Shown: positions 27,691 through 35,849 of the stretch, piece after piece
How positions within the stretch are numbered: position 1 is the first letter of the stretch
How the letters are laid out: each line of letters opens with the position of its first letter
Origin: Raineya sp964654605
Lineage (GTDB): Bacteria > Bacteroidota > Bacteroidia > Cytophagales > Thermonemataceae
DNA length: 64,000 bases
Assembly (NCBI GenBank): GCA_964654605.1
Contig: CAZZLW010000081.1
Location: 1 to 64,000, forward strand
Reading direction: 5' to 3'
Made by a program: the position numbers and the translations under genes
Notes under the pieces: generated by a model
What the model saw: the letters and a program-made list of their open reading frames with translations, nothing else
The model's database searches: none
What the model was told of the DNA's origin: nothing

Positions 27691-29577
27691 TTATTCTGCA
27701 AGCATATTTTCCCATACTTGCATTTTTTCATCAAGTTCTTTGCAGGTTTGCTGGTATTTTTCTTGAATTTCTTGCAATAAGGCTATTTGCTCATAAATTT
27801 CGGGGCTGGCAAGTTCCTTTTCAAGTCGGGACTTTTCTGCTTCTAAAATAGTAATTTCTTGCTCAATTTTTTCAATAGCCTTTTGTTGTTTTGGGGTGCT
27901 TTTGGAAAGTGGCTGAGAGGTGCTTTTGGTTTTGGAATAAGAGGTAGGTTCTTTGAGATTCCCCTGCTCCGATTTCTTGAGCAATTGTTCTTCTTGCCAA
28001 ATTTCGTACTCATCAAAACTGCCCAAAAACTCCTTGATTTGCTCATTTTCAATATACCAAATTTTATTAGCTACTTTGCGAATAAAATTTCTATCGTGAG
28101 AAACCACCACAAACGTTCCTTCAAAATTTTTGAGGGCTTGGGCAAGAATATTTGCCGAAATCATATCCAAGTGGTTGGTAGGCTCGTCCAGTAGCAGAAA
28201 ATTAGCATCTGAAAGAAGAGTTTTGGCAAGAGCCACTCGCGATTTTTCCCCACCCGAAAGCACGCGAATTTTCTTGAATACGTCCTCGCCTGAAAATAAA
28301 AAACACCCCAAAATGGTTCTTAACTCAACTTCGGTACGAGTGGTGCCTGTCTGACGAAGTTCGGTAAGTAGGTCATTATTTAGTGAGAGGGCTTCAATTT
28401 GATGTTGGGCATAATAAGTGCTTTTTACGTTATGCCCCCATCTAATTTCTCCTTCGTAGCTTTCAGAACCCTGCAAAATACGCAGAAGGGTAGATTTTCC
28501 TTTTCCATTTGCCCCAATAAAGGCAATTTTATCGCCTCTTTCTATGGCAATAGAGGTATTTTTGAAAATTTGCAAAGAGCCATAACTTTTAGAAAGATTC
28601 TTCAGCTCTGCCACTTGTCTGCCCGAATTTTGAGAAAAAGTAAAACGAAAATGCAATTTTACATTTTCATCTTTTACTTCTTCAATGCGTTCCAAGCGTT
28701 CTAGCATTTTTATCCGAGACTGCACTTGGCGAGCCTTGGTGGCTTTGGCACGAAAGCGATTGATAAAACGCTCTGTTTGGCGTATCATCGCTTGCTGATT
28801 TTCGTAGGCATTTTTTTGTATTTCTTCTCTTTCGGCTTTTTGCTCTAAATAATCGGAATAGTTGCCTACATACACATTAAGTTTCTTATGAGCCACTTCT
28901 ACAATAGTTTCGCAGGTATTATCCAAAAAATCCCTATCGTGAGAAACAACGAGGATAGCACCTTCATACTCGGCAAGATACTCTTCCAGCCACTCGATAG
29001 AAGGTAAGTCCAAGTGGTTGGTGGGTTCGTCGAGCATCAGTAAGGCAGGCTTTTGGAGCAGGAGCTTGGCAAGCATTACACGCATACGCCATCCACCCGA
29101 AAATTGTTGAAGTGGCTTTTGTAAATCTTCTGTGCGAAAACCTAAGCCTTCCAAAACTTTTTCTGCTTGCGATTGTAGGTTGTAGCCGTCAAGCATTGCA
29201 AACTCTTCTTGCAAAGCACTTAATTTATGTAAAAGAGGCTCACTATAATTGGTTTCCATTTCCGAAAGAACTTTCTGAATTTGCTCTTGCAGAAAATTTT
29301 GTCTTTCAAAAGCCTGCATTGCAACTTTCAGAATAGGTTCTTGGCTTTGGTATGAAAGTAAATCTTGGTTCAAAAAGCCAATGGTACAATCTTTACTACG
29401 GCTTATGGTGCCACTTTCAGGCTGGTATTCGCCTACAATCAGACGCAGTAGGGTAGATTTCCCTGTGCCATTTAAGCCAATTAGCCCAATTCTATCTTTG
29501 GGCTTTATTTGCAAAGAGGCATTTTCGTAGAGTACCCGTCCCCCAAAAGCAAAAGAAAGGTTATGAATCGTAAGCAT
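27691..29577 (-). CDS. ABC-F family ATPase (Uup/EttA-like ribosome-associated factor)
   Basis: ABC-F proteins bind the ribosomal E site and have no membrane domain. This 628-residue protein has two ABC cassettes (Walker A GLNGTGKST and GANGKGKST; signatures QQFSGGWRMRVML and VLSGGEKSRVALA; LLDEPTNHLD twice). A charged P-site tolerance-type linker (AMIRQTERFINRFRAKATKA) joins them, and a C-terminal coiled coil of about 80 residues follows, as in Uup. The role is translation rescue or ribosome biogenesis; antibiotic protection cannot be excluded. It lies 34 nt downstream of the unknown 724-residue gene, so the two are probably co-transcribed. Confidence 0.92.
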   Translation of the reverse strand: MLTIHNLSFAFGGRVLYENASLQIKPKDRIGLIGLNGTGKSTLLRLIVGEYQPESGTISRSKDCTIGFLNQDLLSYQSQEPILKVAMQAFERQNFLQEQIQKVLSEMETNYSEPLLHKLSALQEEFAMLDGYNLQSQAEKVLEGLGFRTEDLQKPLQQFSGGWRMRVMLAKLLLQKPALLMLDEPTNHLDLPSIEWLEEYLAEYEGAILVVSHDRDFLDNTCETIVEVAHKKLNVYVGNYSDYLEQKAEREEIQKNAYENQQAMIRQTERFINRFRAKATKARQVQSRIKMLERLERIEEVKDENVKLHFRFTFSQNSGRQVAELKNLSKSYGSLQIFKNTSIAIERGDKIAFIGANGKGKSTLLRILQGSESYEGEIRWGHNVKSTYYAQHQIEALSLNNDLLTELRQTGTTRTEVELRTILGCFLFSGEDVFKKIRVLSGGEKSRVALAKTLLSDANFLLLDEPTNHLDMISANILAQALKNFEGTFVVVSHDRNFIRKVANKIWYIENEQIKEFLGSFDEYEIWQEEQLLKKSEQGNLKEPTSYSKTKSTSQPLSKSTPKQQKAIEKIEQEITILEAEKSRLEKELASPEIYEQIALLQEIQEKYQQTCKELDEKMQVWENMLAE

Positions 29578-29611
29578 AGCATTGGCATTTGAGGGGCAAA
29601 TTTCGGAAATT

Positions 29612-31786
29612 TTAGAAAACTCCCTTAGAATTTAGAATCTTATTTTCTTGCACCACTCGGATTTTGCCTTGGTCATTAAAATAAAAAGAAGTTTCTACTT
29701 CTGCTTGGTAGGGTTCTTGTCCGTTGTGTTGCCAGCCAAATACAAGAGGCACAATTGCCAAATCGCCATATACTTTTACTTGTAGGTGCTCTATTTGGGC
29801 AGAGTAATGGATATTTTTGCGGTCTTTGAAAAAATTTTGAAGATTTTTGATGATATGGTCGGGGCTATGGTCGTAGAGTTTGATGTACAAATGCACTGAA
29901 TCGGCAAAAAGCAACTTCCAATTTTCCCAGTCTTGCAAGGCAAGATATTGGCAATAAAGCAAGATACTTTTCCGATAATGCTCAATTTTTGTCAGAATGG
30001 GGTTTTGCTTTTCTTCTACAACCAGTACAGGCTCAGCAAACTGAGTAATTTTCTGCGTACGTTTAGCCACATTCAAGCCTTCTTCAAAGAACCAGAGCAT
30101 TGCTTGCTCCAATAGCCCTTCGGGAGTGGTTTGAGCAAGTTTGTCTTTGCCCTTCTGATATGCCTTCGAAAGGGTATTTTCATTTTTTCGGAGAATATTT
30201 CGTAGAGCCTCTTGAAAAGGCTTTAGTTCGTAACTCGTACGTCTTTGGAAATTATCAATTTCCTTTTTGGCGTTTTTTTCTACTTGGGTAAATTCTTTTT
30301 GCTGATAATGCAATATACTCGCCATCAGTTTCAAATCTACCCAATAATTGGGATACCTTTTGTCAAAATTGGGTTGTAGGCACAGTTGCTCAATGCTATC
30401 CAAACATTTTTTCTGATTTTCTTCATTGTTCTGATAAATGCACAGCCGAAAATTGAGCAGGATATTGTTCAATTCAAAACGCCAAAGCAAGTTTGAAATA
30501 TGTCTTTGTGAAAATATTTTCAAGTTTTCGCTGATTTGCTTTGCTCTATAATCTAAAATATCGGCTTCCGACCAATCGGGATTAGCTTTGCATTGCTCAC
30601 TGATTTGGCGATGTTCTAACCCAAAAATCAAATTTTCTAAAAAATAGCCAAAACTTGTGTAAAGTAAATCTTCGTTGTACTGAAAAAAACGTTTTTCTTT
30701 ACGGATAAGCTCTAAAATCCGCTGACTTTCTTCAAAATCCGCTTTTTTAAGTGTATCAAAAAAATGTCTAATCAGTAGCGTAAGGCTAAACAAATGCCCA
30801 ACCGGATTAGCTGTAAAACTATCATACTTTTCTTTGTAAATATCTATCAGGTCTTCAATCGCCTTGATACGCAGGCGAGCCTTTTCGTTTATCTGCAAAA
30901 AAATCAATAACAAATTGTAAAATGAAAAGCCGAAAAAGCCATCTTGGGAGCTATTTTTCCAGTATTCGTACTCAGTTTCTTCTTGAACTTGTTTCAGACG
31001 GGAATTTACAAACTCTTTGAAGCTACGATAAATATCTTCTTCGTAGGCTTCTTTTTGAAGCAGATTGAGCAAATCTTTACGTTTTTGTTGTAAAGTCTCA
31101 TATTCCTTATCACCAATGCGTTCAAATTCTTGCTTGATTTGCTTAAAGTAATGCTCTTCGGTTCGGACAAGGTCAATTTGAGGCTTTTTTTGATAAAAAT
31201 AGATGCCTGTTTCAAAAAAATCCCTTAAAACGGATTTTAGCTGTTTGTAGTTGATAAGATGTGGGGTATGAACAATTTTGAAACTGGCAAGCCGCATTTC
31301 CAAATCACATACTTTGCCATATAGGTAAGCAATCTTATTTTCTTGTACAAGTGCTTTAATTTGCTTAAAGAGCTTTTCAACCAACTGAAAAAGCCTCTCT
31401 TCTAAAAGAAACTCCGCTGTCCAGAGCATTTTAAGGGCTTTTTGGGCATTTAGTTCTTGTTGTAAATTTTCGGGGAGTTTTTCTATCTGTGCTTTGGGAA
31501 TATGTTCTGTAAGTGAGAAAATACTTTCTTGTAGCTTTTCTAAAAGTGTTTCGGTGGTGTCATCAACCAAATCAGAAAAGTTTTTGGAAAAATCTTTTTG
31601 CTGACTAATTGCTTCAAAGGCTTCGTCAGCGGTTTGATTTTGGTTTGTACTTTGGCGAATTTGCTCTAATAGTTTTTGTTGTTTGCTTGCCTTGCCATTG
31701 CTGAGTTCAGTCAAATTGCCAAGGATAGAGGCATAATTTTTTAGAAACTTGCACAAATCGAACAGATTTTCAAAGTTTTGTGTCAT
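29612..31786 (-). CDS. Unrecognised 724-residue helical protein with NTF2-like C-terminus
   Basis: I do not recognise the main body. Residues 1-590 are almost entirely alpha-helical and Gln/Lys/Glu/Phe-rich, without a signal peptide or membrane helix. That suggests a cytoplasmic helical-repeat scaffold. The last 130 residues (LALQDWENWKLLFADSVHLY onward, with LQVKVYGDLAIVPLVFGWQH and TSFYFNDQGKIRVVQENKIL) have the helix-then-curved-sheet order of SnoaL/NTF2-like domains. The gene is the first of a pair with the ABC-F ATPase (34 nt). It is divergent from the accessory island starting at 31912, whose candidate promoter overlaps its first codons. Confidence 0.55.
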   Translation of the reverse strand: MTQNFENLFDLCKFLKNYASILGNLTELSNGKASKQQKLLEQIRQSTNQNQTADEAFEAISQQKDFSKNFSDLVDDTTETLLEKLQESIFSLTEHIPKAQIEKLPENLQQELNAQKALKMLWTAEFLLEERLFQLVEKLFKQIKALVQENKIAYLYGKVCDLEMRLASFKIVHTPHLINYKQLKSVLRDFFETGIYFYQKKPQIDLVRTEEHYFKQIKQEFERIGDKEYETLQQKRKDLLNLLQKEAYEEDIYRSFKEFVNSRLKQVQEETEYEYWKNSSQDGFFGFSFYNLLLIFLQINEKARLRIKAIEDLIDIYKEKYDSFTANPVGHLFSLTLLIRHFFDTLKKADFEESQRILELIRKEKRFFQYNEDLLYTSFGYFLENLIFGLEHRQISEQCKANPDWSEADILDYRAKQISENLKIFSQRHISNLLWRFELNNILLNFRLCIYQNNEENQKKCLDSIEQLCLQPNFDKRYPNYWVDLKLMASILHYQQKEFTQVEKNAKKEIDNFQRRTSYELKPFQEALRNILRKNENTLSKAYQKGKDKLAQTTPEGLLEQAMLWFFEEGLNVAKRTQKITQFAEPVLVVEEKQNPILTKIEHYRKSILLYCQYLALQDWENWKLLFADSVHLYIKLYDHSPDHIIKNLQNFFKDRKNIHYSAQIEHLQVKVYGDLAIVPLVFGWQHNGQEPYQAEVETSFYFNDQGKIRVVQENKILNSKGVF

Positions 31787-31807
31787 AGTGTTATTCTTTT
31801 ACTTTGT
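31777..31807 (+). promoter_or_regulatory. Candidate promoter of the accessory island
   Basis: TTTG (31777-31780), 19 nt, TACTTTGT (31800-31807), a near-consensus Bacteroidota promoter. It overlaps the start codon of the divergent 29612-31786 gene and would give a leader of about 100 nt. Confidence 0.4.
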
Positions 31808-31881
31808 TTTTCAAAGTTTATTTCCTCTTTCAATACTCTATACGTTGAAATTTTTTTGGCACGCCGCATAGGTTTTGTAAA

Positions 31882-31903
31882 GGTTTAGGCGAAACCCTAA
31901 ACC
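31882..31903 (+). other. Hairpin in the leader just before the 31912 start codon
   Basis: GGTTTAGG (31882-31889) pairs with CCTAAACC (31896-31903) around a 6-nt loop, ending 8 nt before the ATG. It would cover or abut the ribosome-binding region, and no T run follows. It could be a translational control element. Confidence 0.4.
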
Positions 31904-31911
31904 CAAAAACT

Positions 31912-32244
31912 ATGCACCCTAAAATCAAAGAAAAAATCCAAAAGAAAATTTTGGAGAAAGCAGTTCAGCAAGATAAACGTTTTGCTGAAATTCTGCAAGG
32001 TAAATCAAAATTTTTTAGGAAGGATTTAGTAAAACTTGCTGATTTAATTGGCATAGACGAAAACACCATTTTACGATTTTATCACTACGGCTCTTGTAAG
32101 CCAACCCACCAACTCCAACCCCATAACGAGCAAGCCATCGCCAGATTTTTGGGTTATCAAAGCTACGAAAAGTTATTAGAAATGCTAATGATAGAATTTG
32201 TCTTTGAACAAATCTGCTACCTGCTTGGGCAAATCAACGCTTAA
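31912..32244 (+). CDS. Small helical DNA-binding-like protein, paralogue A
   Basis: This 110-residue all-helical protein matches no family I can name. Its central part, LVKLADLIGIDENTILRFYH, has the spacing of a helix-turn-helix (helix, tight Gly turn, helix). The C-terminal half ends AIARFLGYQSYEKLLEMLMI and a hydrophobic helix. The protein at 35496-35849 aligns over this C-terminal two thirds (xxIxxFLGxxxxxxLExxLI...QIxxLL), so the island holds two paralogues. It starts an operon with a 13-nt gap to the next gene. A regulator or antitoxin-like role is speculative. Confidence 0.6.
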   Translation: MHPKIKEKIQKKILEKAVQQDKRFAEILQGKSKFFRKDLVKLADLIGIDENTILRFYHYGSCKPTHQLQPHNEQAIARFLGYQSYEKLLEMLMIEFVFEQICYLLGQINA

Positions 32245-32257
32245 CTAAATTTTCACT

Positions 32258-32599
32258 ATGGGCAAATATTTCATCAGAACCGAGCATTTCAGGCAAAGAT
32301 GCCAAGAAAGGCAAGTGTCAGAAGTCATTGTAGAAATAATCGAGCGTGAGCTTGCTTTAAATGTACATTTTCAACTTCACAAGCAATTTCAAGTAGAGGA
32401 TAAAATCGTAGTTGTACCACCTTTTTATTGTGCTCATAATCCGCACACACCCTATTTGGTAATTGTGAGAAAGGGAAAAGTTTTCGTAACCACCTACTGG
32501 GTTTGTGCTGAGAAATTCTTCAAAATCATTCAACAAGAACCTCATTTCTACCTAAACCTTGATAATCCCTATGAAAAAAGCCCTTATTATATCGTTTGA
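32258..32599 (+). CDS. Small DUF4258-like protein
   Basis: The 113 residues begin with FIRTEHFRQRCQERQVSEVI, resembling the 'H..R...R.I' opening of DUF4258 and related small RelE-like folds. It continues as alternating short beta strands (DKIVVVPPFY, YLVIVRKGKVFVTTYWV). No catalytic assignment is possible. It follows the helical protein by 13 nt and overlaps the radical SAM gene by 29 nt, so the three are one transcript with coupled translation. A toxin-antitoxin-like relationship with the preceding gene is conceivable, but the downstream enzyme argues for a metabolic or modification role. Confidence 0.5.
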   Translation: MGKYFIRTEHFRQRCQERQVSEVIVEIIERELALNVHFQLHKQFQVEDKIVVVPPFYCAHNPHTPYLVIVRKGKVFVTTYWVCAEKFFKIIQQEPHFYLNLDNPYEKSPYYIV

Positions 32600-33824
32600 C
32601 CTCATCAGAGAAGGCGAACTGCCCAAGTCTTTGGCGGTAGCCTCTCTCTTGGCTTACTTGAAACAAGATATCCGCTACGGTAGCGAATTTGTAGCCGAAA
32701 ACAGAAGCATAAATATGTGGTATTACCGAAACCTCATTTCCAATGAATTTTTATGGGATTTGGTGGAAGAATTGGATTTACATCGCTACGATACGCTTGC
32801 TCTTTCCTGCTACATTTGGAACGAATATTTCATCAAAGATTTCTTGCAAATCATTCGCAGAAGTGGTTTTCAGGGTAAAATTGTTCTTGGGGGGTATCAG
32901 ATTTCTTACACAAGCAAACCCGAACAACTTTTTGATGAATATCCCGAAGCCGATATTTACATCAAAGGTTACGCCGAGAAAAGCCTTTTGGAAGCTATCC
33001 TGATGCCACGCCCCGCCGAAAAGAAAATCTTAAAAGGCGAAGTAGATTTCTCACTAATCCCATCAGTGTACTTAACAGGAGAGTTTCCTATTGAGCAAAA
33101 TATGAAAATGATACGTTGGGAAACACAAAGAGGTTGTCCGTATGTATGCAGTTTTTGTGCTCACCGAGATTTGGAAAAAGGAAAAGTCTATAAACACGAA
33201 TTGGATAAGATTTTTGCAGAACTAGCTTTTTTCAAGGGAAAAAATGTGCAAAAGGTCAATGCTTTAGACCCTATATTCAATGGTGGAAAAAATGCGGTAC
33301 TGATTTTGGAAGAAATTGCCCGTTTGCAAATGAATACACTTTTTTCTTTTCAAGTTCGCTTTGAAAACTTCAAAAATGTACTTGGTAAAAAGTTTTTGGA
33401 TTTTGCTGAAAAAATCAACATCAATTTAGAATTTGGCTTGCAAACCGTAATAGAAAAAGAGTTTTACGCCATAGAACGCCCCAACAACTTATCTGTGGTT
33501 GAAAGCACCCTACAAGAACTAAACGAAAGAGACATTTCCTACGAAATCAGTATGATTTACGGCTTGCCACACCAAACCTTAGAGAGCTTTCAGTATGGTA
33601 TTGATTGGCTTTTGCAAAAAAACGTAGAAAACATTGCCGCTTTCCCGCTGATGCTTCTAAAAGGCACAAAATTGTATGACCAAAAAGAAGAGTTTGGCTT
33701 TGTTGAAAAAGTATTGGGCGATTTCAATATCCCAACCGTAGTGAGCAGTAATACCTTCTCCGAAGATGAGTGGTGGGCAATGAAAGAAATAGCCAGCCAA
33801 CTTAACCCCAAAGTTAGGTTCTAA
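32571..33824 (+). CDS. Radical SAM protein with B12-binding-like N-terminal domain
   Basis: The 417-residue enzyme has a Rossmann-type N-terminal domain (about 1-150: YDTLALSCYIWNEY, KIVLGGYQISY, ADIYIKGYAEKSLLEA). It lacks the DxHxxG cobalamin motif, so cobalamin may not be bound. The radical SAM core follows, with its [4Fe-4S] motif C189-PYV-C193-SF-C196 (RGCPYVCSFCAHRD). The later part (LEFGLQTVIEKEFYAIERPN, ISYEISMIYGLPHQTLESFQ) has the barrel order of the B12-binding/Elp3-type radical SAM branch. It generates a 5'-deoxyadenosyl radical; substrate unknown. ATG 32571 is chosen as the first start with a natural N-terminus, and it overlaps the preceding gene by 29 nt. Confidence 0.85.
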   Translation: MKKALIISFDLIREGELPKSLAVASLLAYLKQDIRYGSEFVAENRSINMWYYRNLISNEFLWDLVEELDLHRYDTLALSCYIWNEYFIKDFLQIIRRSGFQGKIVLGGYQISYTSKPEQLFDEYPEADIYIKGYAEKSLLEAILMPRPAEKKILKGEVDFSLIPSVYLTGEFPIEQNMKMIRWETQRGCPYVCSFCAHRDLEKGKVYKHELDKIFAELAFFKGKNVQKVNALDPIFNGGKNAVLILEEIARLQMNTLFSFQVRFENFKNVLGKKFLDFAEKININLEFGLQTVIEKEFYAIERPNNLSVVESTLQELNERDISYEISMIYGLPHQTLESFQYGIDWLLQKNVENIAAFPLMLLKGTKLYDQKEEFGFVEKVLGDFNIPTVVSSNTFSEDEWWAMKEIASQLNPKVRF

Positions 33825-33845
33825 AATATACTCAACAAAGAAAGA

Positions 33846-33959
33846 ATGAGTTGCGAAAATTCCGGCGAGCAAGCAAAAGTACCTTTCTCCTTTTGGGAAA
33901 AGGATTTAGGGATAGGGGCTTTTGCAAAGATTAGCCAAAGTGTGAATAAAAAAGTCTGA
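33846..33959 (+). CDS. Possible 37-residue peptide
   Basis: ATG 33846 to TGA 33957-33959 reads MSCENSGEQAKVPFSFWEKD and then a Gly/Ala/Ile/Ser/Lys tail. It lies between the radical SAM and dioxygenase genes. The middle of the DNA (TTTTGGGAAAAGGATTTAGG) also resembles purine-rich intergenic repeats common in Bacteroidota, and there is no promoter of its own. It may be chance. Confidence 0.2.
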   Translation: MSCENSGEQAKVPFSFWEKDLGIGAFAKISQSVNKKV

Positions 33960-34022
33960 ATACAGCTCAAAAACGCAGTTTTACCCTTCAAATGTTGATG
34001 TCTTTATTAGCCAAAAGCACTC

Positions 34023-34030
34023 TACCTTTG
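34023..34030 (+). promoter_or_regulatory. -7 box of the TauD-like gene
   Basis: TACCTTTG is an exact TAnnTTTG match ending 23 nt before the ATG at 34054. The -33 position is not TTTG, so the promoter may be weak or regulated. Confidence 0.4.
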
Positions 34031-34053
34031 TAACAGATAATAAGCAAAAGATT

Positions 34054-34671
34054 ATGCAAGCAAACGCCCCACTTAGAGGTCTTTATGAGCAAGGCTTTTT
34101 ACACTTACCCAAACAAAATGAAAATACACTTCAAGAAATACTTACTGCTTTGGGCGAGGTTATTCAGATTACTGATGTAACTCCCAAGCCTGATAGTAAA
34201 GGATTGGTTACTTCTACAAGAGGTTTGGACTTCCACACAGACCACCACAAAGCCAAATTCATTGTTTGGTATTGCTACAAACAATGTAGTATTGGAGGAG
34301 AAAGCCTCTTGATAGATGCCGTTAAAATTTACCAAAAACTTTGCCCTGCTTACCAAAGTGAATTGCAAAAAGTGGAACTTTTTGAGCATAAAGTATTTCC
34401 TGATGATTGCGAAAAATATCCTTTGGTAAGCGTAGATAGCAATGGAAATACAAGATTTTACTATTCTTTTTGGCTCGTAAGAGAGCAAGATAAACAAAAT
34501 CCTGCTTTGAGGTCTTTTCAAGAGCTTATTCGGCAGGAAGAACCCATAAAACTCAAACTACAACCTAACGACATTTTGATAGTAGATAACCATCGTGTTT
34601 TTCACGCCCGAACGCCCATTGAAGGTAACCAAGACCGATGGCTTAAACGATTTTGGCTTTCTGAAAAGTAA
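34054..34671 (+). CDS. TauD/TfdA-family Fe(II)/2-oxoglutarate dioxygenase
   Basis: The 205-residue protein shows the iron triad of the TauD family. His-61 and Asp-63 are in GLDFHTDHHKAK, the distal His-184 is in DNHRVFHARTPIEG, and an Arg follows for 2-oxoglutarate (RWLKRFW). At 205 residues it is shorter than TauD (about 280) and lacks much of the N-terminal substrate lid, resembling the compact clavaminate synthase-like/amino-acid hydroxylase group. The target is unknown. It sits 40 nt before the WHxH/CWH-tail gene and shares the island with a radical SAM enzyme. Two oxidative enzymes around small Cys-rich products suggest peptide modification, but this is inference. Confidence 0.8.
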   Translation: MQANAPLRGLYEQGFLHLPKQNENTLQEILTALGEVIQITDVTPKPDSKGLVTSTRGLDFHTDHHKAKFIVWYCYKQCSIGGESLLIDAVKIYQKLCPAYQSELQKVELFEHKVFPDDCEKYPLVSVDSNGNTRFYYSFWLVREQDKQNPALRSFQELIRQEEPIKLKLQPNDILIVDNHRVFHARTPIEGNQDRWLKRFWLSEK

Positions 34672-34710
34672 GCATAAAACCTTTTGTTCAACCTTAAAAT
34701 TCCAAAATGT

Positions 34711-35247
34711 ATGGAAACCACTCTTTTAATTTACCCCGACCCTATCAGTGTGGAGCGTATTTCCTACCTGATACACCAAAAAGGAATAGACCCTGCTATT
34801 GCCGCCCTTGACCTTGAAATGGTAAAAATGAAACTCCAAGAACCTGACGAAGGCGAAGGATGGACAGCCGAGCAGTGCGATATGGCTGAAATTGAATACA
34901 AACGCTATTTGCATCTTTGCAAAAAATACGGAAAAGGAATGGTGCCCAACAAAATTATGGACATTTTCTGGCATTACCATATTTTAGACACAAGGGCTTA
35001 TCACAAAGATTGTGAGGCAGTTTTCGGACACTACCTGCACCATTTCCCTTACTTTGGTATGCGAGGCGAGCAAGATGCTCAAAATCTCAAAAATGCTTTC
35101 TACAAAACCAAAGAGCTTTATTTGGAAACTTTTGGTGAGAATATGCTAAGAGAGAGCTTGAATATTTTTGATGATGATGATGACGACGAGAGCGATTGCT
35201 GGCACGATTGCGAAAATAGATGTTGGCACGCTTGCTCTAATAAGTAA
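34711..35247 (+). CDS. Glycine-rich-domain-protein-like (WHxH) protein with CWHxC-CWHxC tail
   Basis: The 178-residue protein contains KIMDIFWHYHILDTRAYHKD and FGHYLHHFPYFG, the signature of the GRDP-like family (PF07173-type: WHxHI..T, then a His-rich turn). That family is known in plants and scattered bacteria without a settled function. After a helical region the C-terminus is extraordinary: six Asp, then Ser-Asp, then CWHDC-ENR-CWHAC-SNK (residues 163-178). The two CWHxC units give four Cys, two His and two Trp in 16 residues, which suggests metal binding or a modified tail. ATG 34711 is preferred to an in-frame TTG upstream. Confidence 0.7.
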   Translation: METTLLIYPDPISVERISYLIHQKGIDPAIAALDLEMVKMKLQEPDEGEGWTAEQCDMAEIEYKRYLHLCKKYGKGMVPNKIMDIFWHYHILDTRAYHKDCEAVFGHYLHHFPYFGMRGEQDAQNLKNAFYKTKELYLETFGENMLRESLNIFDDDDDDESDCWHDCENRCWHACSNK

Positions 35248-35259
35248 AGATTAAAGACT

Positions 35260-35286
35260 GCTCCCGCTCTAAAAAAGAGAGGGAGC
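35260..35286 (+). terminator. Hairpin after the CWHxC-tail gene
   Basis: GCTCCCGCTCT (35260-35270) pairs with AGAGAGGGAGC (35276-35286) with one mismatch and an A5 loop. The following T run is short (TTTA), so it is probably a weak terminator. Confidence 0.5.
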
Positions 35287-35358
35287 TTTACTGCAAGGTA
35301 TGAAGTAAAAAATCAAGCAAATATCCTCAAATTATCCACCTAAAAACAACAAAAATTT

Positions 35359-35490
35359 ATGAAAAAACAATCCAATCATCAATCCGATATCAAGAACCCT
35401 AACAAAGGCACCAAAGGAACAAACATCACCTACGACAAAGCACAAGGCAATCGCGGCAAACAGCTCAACCCTAACCAAAAAAAGAAATAA
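35359..35490 (+). CDS. 43-residue basic Asn/Gly/Lys-rich small protein
   Basis: ATG 35359 to TAA 35488-35490 encodes MKKQSNHQSDIKNPNKGTKG, then TNITYDKAQGNRGKQLNPNQ and KKK. It has no hydrophobic segment and a net positive charge of about +9, so it is likely disordered. Similar short 'NKGT..T...YD..QGNRG.QLNPN' proteins seem to recur in Bacteroidota from my memory, but I cannot confirm this here. It is followed 5 nt later by the second paralogue of the small helical family, suggesting an operon. Nucleic-acid binding is a reasonable guess. Confidence 0.55.
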   Translation: MKKQSNHQSDIKNPNKGTKGTNITYDKAQGNRGKQLNPNQKKK

Positions 35491-35495
35491 AACGT

Positions 35496-35849
35496 ATGCT
35501 AACAAGTGAACTTCTGCGTGAGGCATTTCTTGCAAAAATTTTAGAAATAGCCTCTATCAAAGAACAAGAGCAAAAAATTGGCACAATGATTTTGCAAAAA
35601 GTTCCCTTTCAAAAATTAGAGTACAAGCATTGTCAGAAAATTGCAGAGCTAATGGATTGGGAAGCCAATAGTGTTGCCCGGCTTTTCGGAATAAATGATT
35701 CTTTTCCTGCCACCAAACTACTTTCTCCCAAGTCCGAAAAAAAGATTTTACAATTTCTTGGAGAGAAAAATATGAGGAATTTGGAAAGAAAACTCATTTT
35801 AGAAGTAGCCATTCAGCAAATTTTAGCCTTGCTACAAGGTTTGAAGTAA
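35496..35849 (+). CDS. Small helical DNA-binding-like protein, paralogue B
   Basis: This 117-residue helical protein is the second copy of the family seen at 31912-32244. Shared features are an HTH-like CQKIAELMDWEANSVARLFG, then LSPKSEKKILQFLGEKNMRN (against LQPHNEQAIARFLGYQSYEK) and a C-terminal ILEVAIQQILALLQ helix. Identity is low (roughly a quarter by eye over 80 residues). It lies 5 nt after the 43-residue basic protein. Its last codons form part of a segment duplicated downstream at 36776-36824. Function unknown. Confidence 0.6.
   Translation: MLTSELLREAFLAKILEIASIKEQEQKIGTMILQKVPFQKLEYKHCQKIAELMDWEANSVARLFGINDSFPATKLLSPKSEKKILQFLGEKNMRNLERKLILEVAIQQILALLQGLK

Noticed and set aside
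31912..32599. Calling 31912 and 32258 a toxin-antitoxin pair
   Set aside because: Spacing and size fit, but the overlap with the radical SAM gene and the weak DUF4258 resemblance make this only one of several options.
31912..35490. Calling the island a proven RiPP biosynthetic cluster
   Set aside because: There is no recognisable leader-binding domain, protease or exporter, and the radical SAM enzyme lacks a SPASM domain signature. Only the CWHxC tail suggests it.
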